Origin: Drosophila miranda
Lineage: Eukaryota; Arthropoda; Insecta; Diptera; Drosophilidae
Length of the DNA stretch: 64,000 nt
Assembly (NCBI RefSeq): GCF_003369915.1
Contig: NC_046673.1
Location: forward strand, 12,880,001-12,944,000
Reading direction: 5' to 3'
This document shows positions 47,376-58,705 of this stretch, piece by piece (the stretch's first letter is position 1; each line of letters starts with the position of its first letter). Position numbers and translations under genes: made by a program. A model generated the notes under the pieces. It was not told where the DNA came from. It saw only the letters and a program-made list of their open reading frames with translations, and searched no databases.

Positions 47376-47420
47376 GCGAGACGCTACATTGTTGTTGAGG
47401 AACCAAATAGAGCTGTCAAA

Positions 47421-47722
47421 CCATCGATAGTGGCCACTCTACAGTTTTGTATAGAATGGTTCAAAACATCGATACTATCGATAGTATCGGGCTCATATAA
47501 CTAAGATTAGAAGTCTTTAAAAAGCTATTTTTCAAGCAAAATTAAATAAATCCTTATTTCTTATATCGGGGATTTTATATGGTGGCAAGGCTGATTGCTG
47601 AGCCTTCTCAATATCAAAGTAGAGAAGGGGAAGCGACCTATAAGAGCTCGATAGTATCATGAATAGTAGCAAAACCATCGATAGTAGCAATTAGCACCAA
47701 AACATCGATACTATCGATAGTG
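47421..47722. promoter_or_regulatory. Cluster of ATCGATAGT palindromes (DREF/BEAF-32-type) upstream of caz
   Basis: ATCGATAGT sites occur near 47423, 47477, 47677 and 47713, plus looser ATAGTATC variants. The site at 47470-47489 is a perfect 20-bp palindrome, CGATACTATCGATAGTATCG; ACTATCGATAGT recurs at 47710-47721. CGATA-type clusters are bound by BEAF-32 and DREF at insulators and housekeeping promoters in flies. It lies 150-450 bp before the caz ATG. Confidence 0.6.
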
Positions 47723-47866
47723 CCATTGATGGTATGACACCTCTATCTCCGCCATTTTGACAAAAGAATTTGTTCTGCCCATAGCGTCCGAATAAAAATC
47801 CGTGTTGGGAGTTATTTACTCCTGAAATTGTGTTGTTGAAAAGAGTATTTGCACACGTTATTTGTG

Positions 47867-50800
47867 ATGGATCGTAAGTACACCATCAAGATATATACTT
47901 GTGGAAAAAAAACACCGAAATATTTGTGCTTTAGGTGGAGGTTATGGTGGCGGCGGCCAGGGCTTTAATAATTTTAATGTCCCTCCACCAAATATGCAGT
48001 CTAGCTACAATCAACCACCTCCAACCCAACGCGGCGGCGGAGGTAAGAATATATTTTGCATGCTAAACTCTGCAAAACAAAGACTGATAAACGTCTTGAA
48101 TACCATCTTTCTAGATTACGATTCCGGTATTCGTGGTTCCGGTAGCGATGGCGGCGGTCCCGGCTCATGGTCCGACAAACGAGGCGGCAGCTCATATGGG
48201 TATGTTATTAAAATACATTCATTATGTTCAAATCGGGACCGGGGGTACAGTTTTTCCACTGAGGTTACCATGTTTTGTAATTTTTTTTTGTTATAAGAAT
48301 GTGTACAACAAATTCATGAACCAATTCCATCGACGAAATACGGGCCTGCAAAAATGTAAAATAGAAAAAAAATGTAAGACGCGTGAAAAAGCAATCGATA
48401 TGTGTGTATGTATGTGTGCATGAGAGAGCATACATGTGTATTGAAAATGATTTTTTTTGAGGAAACGGAAAGGCACAAAATGCGGAAAATACAGCAATGC
48501 GAAAAACATTAAGCAACCGGCTAGAAATAAAAATACATTTTCAAGGAGAAAGCGACATTTGATTCGATTTGTTGCTTCGCCTTTTGGTGGAAACCTATAA
48601 AAACAAAACAACACACGCACACACACGCACAAAATTATGCATTATGATATTTGCAAAATATGTATATGTATATAGATAATGCAGATAAAACCCCGTTGCA
48701 TCTGTGAAATTCAGCTCTTATCAATTCGAAAATTAATATGTGTGGCATATTTGTTGTATATATTTATATGTACAAAACATAAGTTGGAGAGAGAACAGAT
48801 GCCTGAGGGGTATGATAAAAAACGTATAACCAATGCGTTCTCCACACCCAAAAGCTGTTCAAAATTCGCATCTTTTGAAAAAAGATAGAAACAAAAACTA
48901 GAGTTAAATGTACAACGAAATCGGTTTGGGTAGAGATACATTTGGTACAAATAAGGGTCCAAAGATAGGTGCAAGTATCTATTGTATCTATGTGTTTGAT
49001 ATAGTCTTGTTTTACACACGCGCACACACACACGCACACTATATTAACATTAATATTTGCATTTAGATTTAAAAAATATCAATCGTAATAAAAGGGGTGG
49101 CCCTTTCCTGGAACGAAAACACTGCGCGTAATATCAAAATATTTCTAAGAAAAACAAGCCCCAACCGAGAGTCAATATATATTTAGGCTCCACACATACG
49201 CGCGCACACAATCTGTAATTGAATTTCGATCCACAGGCTTCAGGCGCCTCAAAAATAACATCAAAGAAAATACGAGTATAAACAATATTAACAAAGAAAA
49301 ACCCAATTAATCGTAAAAGTAAAACGGATACAATAAAAGTCTCAAATGATAATGTTCTTTGGCAACTGAACAATTCTGTGACTAACCTTAGAGCCTAAGT
49401 TACGAATCGTAGAACACTGAAATAAATAGAACATTTTTGGAGACTACTACCCCTCTCCGAACTATGAGTTTTGCAGAATAGTGGGCCACCAGATGGTGGA
49501 ACAGGGCAAAATGGGAGACACAAATTTGGTATTGCAAAAACAGATTAAAATATGTTTAAATGTAAGATTAAAGCCTTGAGTTCTCTATCTTTAAGCCGAT
49601 ATCAAATGATATCCAATATTGTATACCGGTAGAATATCATTAATATTAATATTTTAGAATATAGAATAAGCATTTGTATTGTGATGTCTTTTGTCTAGCT
49701 TACAATTAATTATGTATATAAATATGAATCGTATGATTATTAAGTATCTAGTGAACAAAAAAGTGCGGTGTCCACCAGAGCATTTGTGATCAGCGATTCG
49801 ATTCTTCGGTTCAGTTCGGTTCGGAATTGAATCGATGGATGTGGATTTGGTGCGATCTATGCCGGTGGATGTCTACCGAAATTGTTGGTACAATATTTTG
49901 AAACAAGCCGCAAACAAAACAAAAAACAAATATGTATTTGATGCCTTACAAAACCCCAAAACAAATCGAAATTCAAACATTAAATAAGTTCATTCAATAT
50001 CCTTTTTTAGAAATGGAGGCGCCAACAAGGACAGCTACAGCAAAGGTAAAAATAATGCAAATAGACTGCAATCCTATCGAGTAATGTATACCAATATTTT
50101 TCTACATATTGAACTTAAAAAAACAAAAAAAAAACCAAACAAAACAAAAACGAAAGGATCCTCCTAAAAGCGAAAAATCTCAAATTCCAAATCAAAAGGA
50201 AAGCAAAGCAAAGCGAAAGAAAAGAAAGAAAAGCTAAGCAAAGGCAACATTCTTTGGTCGTTCTATTCCATCGTTCCATTAGGCTATTTAGGATAGAGTG
50301 TATATCTGAAGAATTTCATGGTGGTTACTTATATATAGCTATGGTTAAGGACGGACTCAAAAAGTGCTGTTGTTGTAATACCGAGGTACTCTAGGGGTTT
50401 CTAGGAGGTGTCCAGAAGAGTCCTGCAGCAAATCTAGCTATACTTTTTATCACATAAAATTGTGTTGTATCTGTCGTGTGTGTACTACATATGTATTGCT
50501 GTGGTTTAATGTAAAGCACTATCTATCTGAATATATAAGATATGTGCAAGGTTGTTTGTTGGTTGACACTGAAGATGGAGTGCCTGGCCGGCCTGGTGGT
50601 TGGTGACTAAAGTCGGCAGCTGGCTTTCCTATCTGGTTTTGTTGTTGTTGTTGTTGTTTCTGCCAATTGCAGTGCAATTTGTGGGCCCATTCTACGATAA
50701 TTACATACATTTGATTGTGAGTACGAGTACCTACAGAGATGGGCAGAATGGTGGGTGAATCGTGAGTCGCTTTCATGTTGCAAAATCTTTAAAGTAATAA

Positions 50801-52558
50801 AATGCCCCACATTTTCAGACCGGCACCACTGCTGCTTTCTTGTTTAGCCAGTGCTTAATCGCTTCCTCTCTCTCTATGGCGTTCTCTCTGGCTCCTGGCT
50901 CTCTCGCTCTCTCTCTCTCTCTACTGTGGGTGTGTTTGTTGTCGTTTTGGTGGGGTGGGGGAGCCAGAGAGAGAAATAAGGCTATGATAAAACTGTTTCC
51001 CTCGCTCTATCTGTCTCTCTCTCTCTCTCTTTTGCTCGTCTCTTCCCCTCTCACACTCTGTCTAAAGGTTCTTTTGAAACAAACAACAACAAAAAGAAAA
51101 AAGGGTTCGGTTCTCTGTGAAGTTGTGAAGTTTTGGTGTCCCACAAATGCCGCTGCAAATCCTGGTTTTTATATATTGCTAAGCTAGTCTTTTAGTCGGC
51201 GCCTGGGCATGGGCGATATATGGTGTTTAACCGATCCATTGATCGGCAGAGTCCGGTGTTGTAATGCCCCCATTTATACATATTATATGGCAAACACGTA
51301 AACTATTTGTACATTAAGAGGGCACCCTCTTTTGGGAGAGGGGGGCCAAGTTGTGAAAGGAAACCAATCCGCAAAATCCGCAATAATATTTTTAGTTTCT
51401 ATAAGCTATTCATTGCCCTCTGTGCAGCGCATTCTAACACCTTTTTTGCCATTTTTGTAGGACCCATGGGCGGCGGCGGCGGTGGAAGCGGTGGTAGTGG
51501 CGATCTGATAACCCAGGACGATACCATATTTGTCTCTGGCATGGACACAAATACAACAGAGCAAGACATTGAGACGCATTTCGGTGCCATTGGCATCATC
51601 AAGGCAAGTATATGTCCGGATATCGATGGAATCCCGAAGCCCATCCCCATCGTCACAGGTCTGGACAGGAGTTCTAATATCAAATCAATCAAACTCTCAA
51701 ATTGCAGAAGGATAAGCGTACAATGAAGCCAAAGATTTGGCTCTACAAGAACAAGGACACCGGTCTGTCGAAGGGTGAGGCCACTGTCACATACGATGAT
51801 ACCAATGCTGCTCAGTCCGCCATTGAATGGTTTGACGGACGTGTCTTCAAGGGAGCCAATATAAAAGTATCGCTCGCTCAGCGCCAGAGCACCTGGAACA
51901 AGGGCGGCGGTGGGCGCGGCGGTTTCGGTGGTCGTCCACGTGGGGGTGGCGGCGGCGGCGGCGGTGGTGGGGGACGCTTCGACCGCGGTGGCGGAGGCGG
52001 CGGCGGGGGTGGAGGCGGTCGTTTTGATCGCGGCGGTGGTGGCGGCGGCGGTGGCGGAGGCGGTGCCGGTGGCAATGTTCAGCCCCGTGATGGCGATTGG
52101 AAGTGCAACAATTGCAACAACACCAACTTCGCCTGGCGCAACGAATGCAACCGGTAAGTGTGCATGCAGCTTTACCTTCTCAACGAACTCTCCATCCAAT
52201 TTGGATCTTTTCCAGCTGCAAGACACCCAAGGGCGGCGAAGATGGCGGCGGTTCCGGGGGCAGCAGCGGGGGATATGGCGGCGGTGGGGGCGGCTACGGT
52301 GGCATGAATGACCGTAACGATCGTGGCATGAATGACCGTGGAGGCGATCGCTCTGGCGGAGGCGGCGGCGGCGGCGGCGGATACAACAATAGAGACCGCG
52401 GCGGCAACTCGGGCGGTGGCGGCCGCTATTCAAACGAGAATGGCCGCGATGGCGGTGGACGTGGAGGCGGAGGGCGTGGTGGTGGTGGCGGCGCCAATCG
52501 CCGAGATGGCGGCGGTGCTATGCGAAACGACGGCGGCATGCGTTCCAGGCCATACTAA
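47867..52558 (+). CDS. caz: Cabeza, FET-family (FUS/EWSR1/TAF15) RNA-binding protein
   Basis: Exons 47867-47873, 47935-48042, 48115-48199, 50011-50045, 51461-51603, 51708-52153 and 52216-52558 give 388 residues (D. melanogaster Caz is ~399). It is a nuclear RNA/DNA-binding protein related to human FUS, acting in transcription and RNA processing. In order: a Gly/Tyr/Gln low-complexity N-terminus, an RRM at about residues 97-185 (DTIFVSGMD...[17 protein letters not shown]...[10 protein letters not shown]), RGG-type glycine-rich repeats, a RanBP2-type zinc finger at about 252-278 ([22 protein letters not shown]), more Gly/Arg repeats, and a C-terminal PY-NLS-like end, SRPY. Exon 1 carries seven coding bases. 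The intron after GIIK uses a GC donor (AAG|GCAAGT). The 1.8-kb and 1.4-kb introns flanking the 35-nt exon show no other exon. Confidence 0.95.
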
Positions 52559-53854
52559 CGACCTGTTTGGTAACCCTATGTTTTTTTTTTCAGATTTACG
52601 TATTAATCGTAGAGAAAAGTAAACCCTATCAAACGTGTACCCTTGAATGTACCCCAGTCAAAGCAAAAGATACAAATGCGCAGCCACATCCAACCATTTT
52701 ATCTGATTTCTCGCCCCCCAAAAACCCAAAACACACACACACACACACACACGCCACTCTACTCCGCACACCCTACCCTACCCTCTTTTATCTCTCGTTT
52801 TGACTTTTAGACTATACATACATATGTAATCTAATTTAACAAACACTATTTGTAATATTGAAACAAAAACAAAGTATAAACTTACATATATATATGTGTG
52901 TATTTTTATAATTGTAAATACATATATATATATATATATATATACATTATATATAATAGAAGAGGTCTCTAAATCATTTATTACTATCAACGCGTCGTAA
53001 GGGGCATCAACAAGTCGCCTATGCCCCAATATTTAGATAAGTTATTACTTTTGTGGCAAAGGATTTATTGGGAGAGCATTTGGGAGCAGTCACACATAAG
53101 ATAAACGCGTCATGCACACGACATGCAATAAGTATTAATATTAATTCTCATATCGAGTCGGACCACATCCAAAAATAAGCAAATATCTAGACTTATTTGT
53201 TTGAAATAATTGAATAGGATCTATGTAAGTACCTAAAGAAGGAGGATCTTTGTGGGCGGATGGATGATATGTTTTCGTTGGTCAATTTATGACTATTCTG
53301 CTGCCTCCTGCCACTTAAGGTAGAGTATTTTTACAGAAAGACGAGTGGATATTCAATGGCAGTGGCAGGCAGTCAGCTTGCCTGTTAAGAGCATTCCTAT
53401 TCCTACATTTCTGGCAAGTGTTTGAATCCAGTAAACGCCCTGATCTATCGAGACCTTGTAAATAAACCATGAATACTAAAAAAAATCCTTAATATAGGAA
53501 GACCTAGCCACATAGAAGCATTTATAACAAAGTAAAAAGCTGAAGAAGCGTAACAAATTGTAGAAAACTTACACATTGGATTGATATATCTTCAGGCATA
53601 TATCTTCTTCTTCCTTACAATCCTCCAATTTGTATGAATTTGACAATTATTGTATTGGGAATTTTTGAAAAAGATTTTGTGGAGTATATTGCAAATCGTA
53701 AAGATGGTCATAAGATCCAATTGATCAGGCCTACAACCTAATTTTTGTTACGACTACAGCTGCTAAAAAGAAGAGTTACATATTTGTCTTGGGGGAATGT
53801 GTTTTTATAAAATTTTTGTTTTAATATTATTTGTTGAATATACATTAGTTAATA
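52559..53854. other. caz 3' UTR and spacer before the convergent ERp44-like gene
   Basis: 1.3 kb without a supported gene. (AC)n at about 52730-52752 and (TA)n at 52921-52945 fall in the caz 3' UTR region. The right part includes the 3' UTR of the leftward gene, with possible signal ATTAAT/AATATA-type sequence but no clear AATAAA on the minus strand. Confidence 0.5.
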
Positions 53855-56145
53855 TTACAGTTCATCTTTTTCTAGCAAGGTGTAGCGATGCTTGGATGGG
53901 CCCAGTTCCTTGAATTTCGATTCGGGTGGTGAGGTACCTTTGCCGGTATGTGGATCGGGATGTATATCATTATTTGAGGGATCCGGCCCATAATGAAACT
54001 CCCTATAGCAAAACAAACGGAAATAAATAAGATATTTGTAAAGCGTTTTCGTTTGTGTTTGTGTACCTGTGCAGCTTCCCGCTGTAGAGATCCTGAAGGA
54101 ATTGCTTTAGCTTGCCCGGCGTGTACATGTCACTGAAGTGGGGGAACAGATACATGTGCTTGAACGAATCGATGGCTATCAATGGCAGGTCGTCCTCCGA
54201 CTTTCCCAAATGATGCAGCGGATGGGCAAATCTTTTGCCATCTGCCGTCAGAAAGTTGACATTCTCTGCAAAAGACCATAGATCGGAATCAGATTGGATT
54301 TTGTTCTTAAGAGAAGAATTATGTATATCCACGTACGTTTCTCATCTAGCAGTTGACGCTCAATAATGGACTTGTAATCCTTGATGGAGTTGAGATCGTC
54401 TGGCCGGTGGAAGAGTATCAGGAACGGCAGTCCTTCTTCGGTAAGCTCCTCGGCATTCTCGAATGTTATTTCCCTAACCAGCGGCACACACTTCTCCTGT
54501 ATCCATATCTTCAGTTCATCGAAATTCTGTAGGCTGCCAGTGTAGGTCTCATCGTTTTCGTGCGACAAGGCCACATCGGGTCTAAACACAATGATGGGGG
54601 TTCCTATATACATAGATTCGTAAAAATCAGAGATATACATAGGTAGCGATTGATTGATTGACCCTTACCAGGTGGATGCATGGCCTGTGAGGCATCACCG
54701 AAACCCACATGGAACTGGCAATCCTCTTTCAAGTTTGTGGCCACTTTTCGGAATGTATCATATTCCGGCTGATCCCTGCGATCGAAGTAGCTCAATATGA
54801 GGCGTTTCTTTGAGTCGAGATTCTCCAGTTCTTTCAGCGATTTAAACTCCTGAATGGGATCCTCCAGTTGTTTCTTGACAAACTCCAAGAAAGCATCCGA
54901 CGAACGCTGGCCGCGATATTCGCGCTTACTGAGCTGTCCGTTGCGTACAATTTTCAATGTTGGATATTTATTGATATGAAACCGCGAGGCAATGGCCGTC
55001 TCCTTGTCGCAATCCACTTTCCCAAGCACAACACGGCCGGCATCGGGGAATTCCGCCTTGATCTGTAAGCAAAAACCCATTAATTTTGGCAGCGGACCGA
55101 ATTCGAGGATATCTTATATATTTGGCTTACCTTATCCGCAGCTTCACTGAATATGGGAGCTAATATATTACTAAATCTACACCATTCGGCATAAAAATTA
55201 AGGAAAACCAATTCATTAGAGGCTGAAAAAAGATACAAGACATTAAAACTTCAAAATTTTCACAGCTTCTAATTGAGGTTGTTGTTCAGAGGGAGAGAGA
55301 TAGAGAGAGAGAGGAAGATAAGATAAAGAAAGAACTTCTCAGTAGAAAGCCAATCAATCTGCTAAGATTTTAGCCATACCATACTCTGCTTGTGTCCCAA
55401 GTAATTCAATGACTCACTCACGTGGCAGTCGATGTTTATGATATGAAAGGAACAAGCTAGTGTGAAACCAGATGTTTGTGTAACAAGTAAGGCGGATATT
55501 GTATCTCAATTGTTCCAATTGTTATAATATCCACCTTTATTTCTGTAGAAATGTATGAGCTTTAGCCGCTGTTGTTTGTTTTTAGACACGTTGGCAGCAG
55601 GTCGCTTCAAAACGCCTGCCAACAGCAATGCCTGACCAATTTATCGGGCCAATGGCTTTGTGTGAAACTTGTGACACGTCAATGCCCACCCAAATGTTGG
55701 CTAATTGATTTTCTGCATTGTGATGCTTGCTACTGATTCTAGCGCAGCGGATGCACCGTGAGCACCGCTTGGAACCTTACCTAATGTCATATCAATGTTT
55801 TCACTGGTCATAGGCACCGCTCCCCCCGCATCTGTGGCCGCTGGATGTTGCAGGAGATGAAGTATCTGGAATTATACATAAAATCGCGCCACTTAGTTTT
55901 TAGGCATTGGAGTGGTGTGCTGTGTGGTGGGTGATGGGTGATGTGTATGGGCGTGGAGGCGGGCGGGCCGCCGGGCGACAGCATCTTTCGAATTATTTTC
56001 ATGCCTTAGCCGGGCGACCGAGCGAGCAACCGCCCCGACGTCTGCCATCGTCCAGCCAGTGTGTTTTCCGCGGCATTAGAACACGTCGACTCACCGCTAG
56101 CAGAGCTATGCTGGGCCCCAGCTTATGAATTCTTGCTTCAATCAT
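53855..56145 (-). CDS. CG9911: ERp44-like thioredoxin-fold chaperone of the secretory pathway (CG9911 orthologue)
   Basis: Minus-strand exons 56145-56095, 55865-55781, 55222-55131, 55062-54669, 54603-54337, 54265-54067 and 54002-53855 give 411 residues (human ERp44 406). ERp44 retains Ero1 and unassembled disulfide-linked clients by cycling between Golgi and ER. The signature is the single-Cys redox motif CRFS (Cys ~60 in FYAEWCRFS). Then come FHINKYPTLKIVRNGQ (cis-Pro loop), two further thioredoxin-like domains (TPIIVFRPD; LPFLILFH; PLIAIDSFKHMYLFP; GKLKQFLQDLYSGKLHREFHYGPDP) and a C-terminal ER retrieval signal KDEL, where human ERp44 ends RDEL. The N-terminus is a signal peptide split by the first intron (GPSIALLA, ILHLLQ). 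The CG number is from memory; the family call is firm. Confidence 0.92.
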
Positions 56146-56269
56146 TTTGAGGCACTGGCTGTGGGTGGAGGGGCTGCGACGAATTGCACACAGAAATGGA
56201 CACCAAATTATTGAATTGGATTCAGTTCGGCATGGATTGGAATGGAAATTATTGCCTGTTGTCGCACTG

Positions 56270-57060
56270 CAAACGTAAGTACCAGTGTGACCGCGGACTT
56301 ATCGATAAAATATAGCGTCCGACCCTCAGAAATATACCAAAACATACCGTCTCATTTTAAAAATAGACCGTAAATATACTGACGAATTCCAGTTCTATTT
56401 TACATATTCCTCGTTTTTGATCTTCCCTGGAATATTAATAGCTAGATAGAACTTTCAACCATGCCCACATAATTTTATTCGATTAATGAATCAATTTTCT
56501 ACTTAACTGCCTTATTTTACCGACTTGTTTTTATTGCATTTTGTGTATTAAGAGGTTTTAGCGAAAATGGTCAAACAAAAAAAGGATTTAGCGAAATGGG
56601 TCACACAAAAAATGGAAAGAGGATAGTGGTTCATATTGTTCAATTTTTATATTCCGTTGAATAATTCTGTCTAACTAAAACCTTAAGTTTTGCCCACGTA
56701 ATTTTAGGCCGTTGGTGAATAAATGTTCTACAAGATTGGCTAGTTTTTAGTCCTTCCTTTTATTGTTTTTTAACTAAAACAGGGTTTAAACAAAATAGTT
56801 CAACAAAAAAAACAGTCGCAATGTTGCTGGTATTTGAAGACATGATGCGTGTATAGGCCTTTGTACACCCTATTTCGATAATTTCATACGAAGATTAAAC
56901 GTAATTTATAAAGACCTTTTCTCAAATTGATATGTTTTAGACATATTCATGTATATTATTAGTATCTTGTATATCTCGATAGTGATACCTACGGAGCCTG
57001 GGATGACAAACATTTCCCTATAACATCCTTTTCCCAGTATGGGCATTTGTATACCCTATT
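56270..57060 (-). repeat. Dispersed repeat, inverted copy of 6755-7510
   Basis: Reverse complement of the flacc upstream repeat over about 790 bp; by eye roughly nine in ten bases agree, with small indels. It begins at the promoter of the ERp44-like gene (CCGCGGTCACACTG on the minus strand) and extends away from the gene. Additional partial copies in mixed order follow to the right. Confidence 0.85.
56283..56345 (-). promoter_or_regulatory. Core promoter of the ERp44-like gene (motif 1, DRE, motif 6-like)
   Basis: On the minus strand: GGTATATTTCTGAGG, then TATCGATA (56300-56307), then a perfect motif 1, CGGTCACACTG (56283-56293), about 140 bp before the ATG. It is the same order and spacing as in the flacc promoter, with the DRE intact here. 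Confidence 0.7.
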
Positions 57061-58660
57061 TCGTTAATATTATACAAAGATACTGTTTTCCAAGCTGCTT
57101 TCAAACGTAATTAATAAAGACCTTGTTTTAGATTGAATTTTTGTTGGCCTATTCATGCATTTGATTAGTTTCTTGTATATAAATCCTGATCCTGGTATCA
57201 ATTCTTGGTCTTTGTAAGAATACCACTAATTGTTAAATATCGTTTAAAACAGAGACTGACTAGTTTCTGCATGAATTAGAGCCTAGGATGACAAACATTT
57301 TCTCAGTTCTGTAACATCCATTTCCCCCAGGGTATGTGAACCGGGTATTGTCAAAAATATCTTCCGTCGAATATTATAAGCTATTTAGAGTTCTCAGCTT
57401 TGCCCACTTAGCTTTATCCCATCGATGAATACATTTTCTACATTTTTAACAATTTTAAATTGCTTGTAAGTATTGTATTTTGAGTAAATCACGGTTTACA
57501 AGTTAATGTTGCCCGCAACATTGCGTATGGAATTAGTCTCATTGTTGTCAACCGGGTAAAAGAGGTCCTTACCCGATTAAAGTTCTGTTATCGATACTAT
57601 CGACAGGATACGAGTGGTGCGCGCCAGATATAAATTTTTAGAATGCGAACGACAAGGATTTAAATGTTGTCAACCGGGCCATTGCCGATTCAAAAAATAC
57701 GACGAATTCCTCAATTTTGATCTTCCGTCGAATATTCCAGCTAGATAAAACAATTTGCCATGCCCACACAATTTTATACGATTGATAAATCAATTTTCTA
57801 TTTGACTGGCTTACTTAAAATAATTGCTTTTATTGGATTTCTATATACCGTTGAAAATGAAATTTAATAGATTGATGAAATGGACAAAGTGTACCATGAT
57901 ATATCGATATACCGTAAATATACCGTCGGTTTGATTTTGACCCTGATGGAAATTATTGCCTGTTGTCGCACTGCAAACGTATGTACCAGTAAGAACTAGG
58001 GTTGGGAAAAAATCGATAGTGACTACCGATACTATCGATTGGTGTACGAATGGCGGATGTGTTTGTATGAATATTCTGAGCGAAAAACCATTAAAAATAT
58101 GTCTTATTAGTGGTATTTTCCAATTAGAATTATAATATAAACAAGTGAAATATTTTCAATTGGTCTGGGCTAGATTGCTTATCTATTTTCACTTTAAATT
58201 TGACGATGTGACGATGGCGGACTATTCGATAAAATATACCCGTCTGACCCTCAAAAAAATACCGAAATATATTTGTAGTTTTCAAAATATACTGTAATAT
58301 ACTGTTACCCACCTAAATGATAAGAATTCTTCTGTTTTGAAAATTTAATGACTTCTTCTCCTGATACCGATACCAATTGTTTTGACTGGCTAAGGGTCCT
58401 AGCAAGCTAGTAATATTAGGCCGAACATCAAAATCGAGGAATATGGTTGCCGATCATGGTCAGAGAACGATTAGCCCATTGTCGACCACGAAAATGATGA
58501 ATCTTAACGAATTTTTTCGCAGTTCAGGTAAAGTTCCGCAGTAAAGATGAAGGATAGGATGGATCTATAAGAAGAATTATAATTTGTATAAGTAATATTT
58601 TGCGCGGTTTACGTCAAGTTGTTCTCTTGTTTAAATAAGGGGTTCGAAGTGGGCTAAGTT
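57061..58660. repeat. Cluster of partial, rearranged copies of the promoter-bearing repeat
   Basis: Blocks of the 56270-57060 repeat recur: GATGACAAACATTT...TAACATCC (about 57287-57328), CTTCCGTCGAATATT..AGCTA (57361 and again 57722), ATGCCCACACAATTTTAT (57760), GGAAATTATTGCCTGTTGTC GCACTGCAAACGTA (about 57949-57981, repeating 56243-56275), and GACCCTCAAAAAAATACC (58237). TATCGATA/ATCGATAGT sites occur near 57588, 57900, 58012 and 58031. No coding sequence is seen. Confidence 0.75.
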
Positions 58661-58705
58661 CGTTTTTTCGGTATATTTCTGAGTGTCAGACGATATATGT
58701 TATCG
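58661..58705 (+). promoter_or_regulatory. Probable promoter of the MTMR gene (motif 6-like and DRE)
   Basis: CGGTATATTTCTGAGTGTCAGACG followed by TATCGATA at about 58698 repeats the layout of the flacc and ERp44 promoters, this time reading rightwards, about 1.3 kb before the MTMR ATG. Motif 1 itself is not seen here. An intron in the 5' UTR would be needed to reach 59977; none was defined. Confidence 0.45.

Larger units (their letters stand above)
46800..47866. other. Intergenic region between the GOT1-like gene and caz
   Basis: About 1.07 kb between divergent genes. It contains a repeat fragment at 47215-47375 shared with 58500-58670 and a cluster of ATCGATAGT elements at 47423-47722. The remainder (46800-47200) is AT-rich, without recognisable features. 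Confidence 0.6.

Noticed and set aside
51399-52433. A 344-codon antisense frame across caz.
   Set aside because: It is the complement of the glycine-rich RGG exons, reading as Pro/Ala/Thr runs; caz itself is fully explained on the plus strand.
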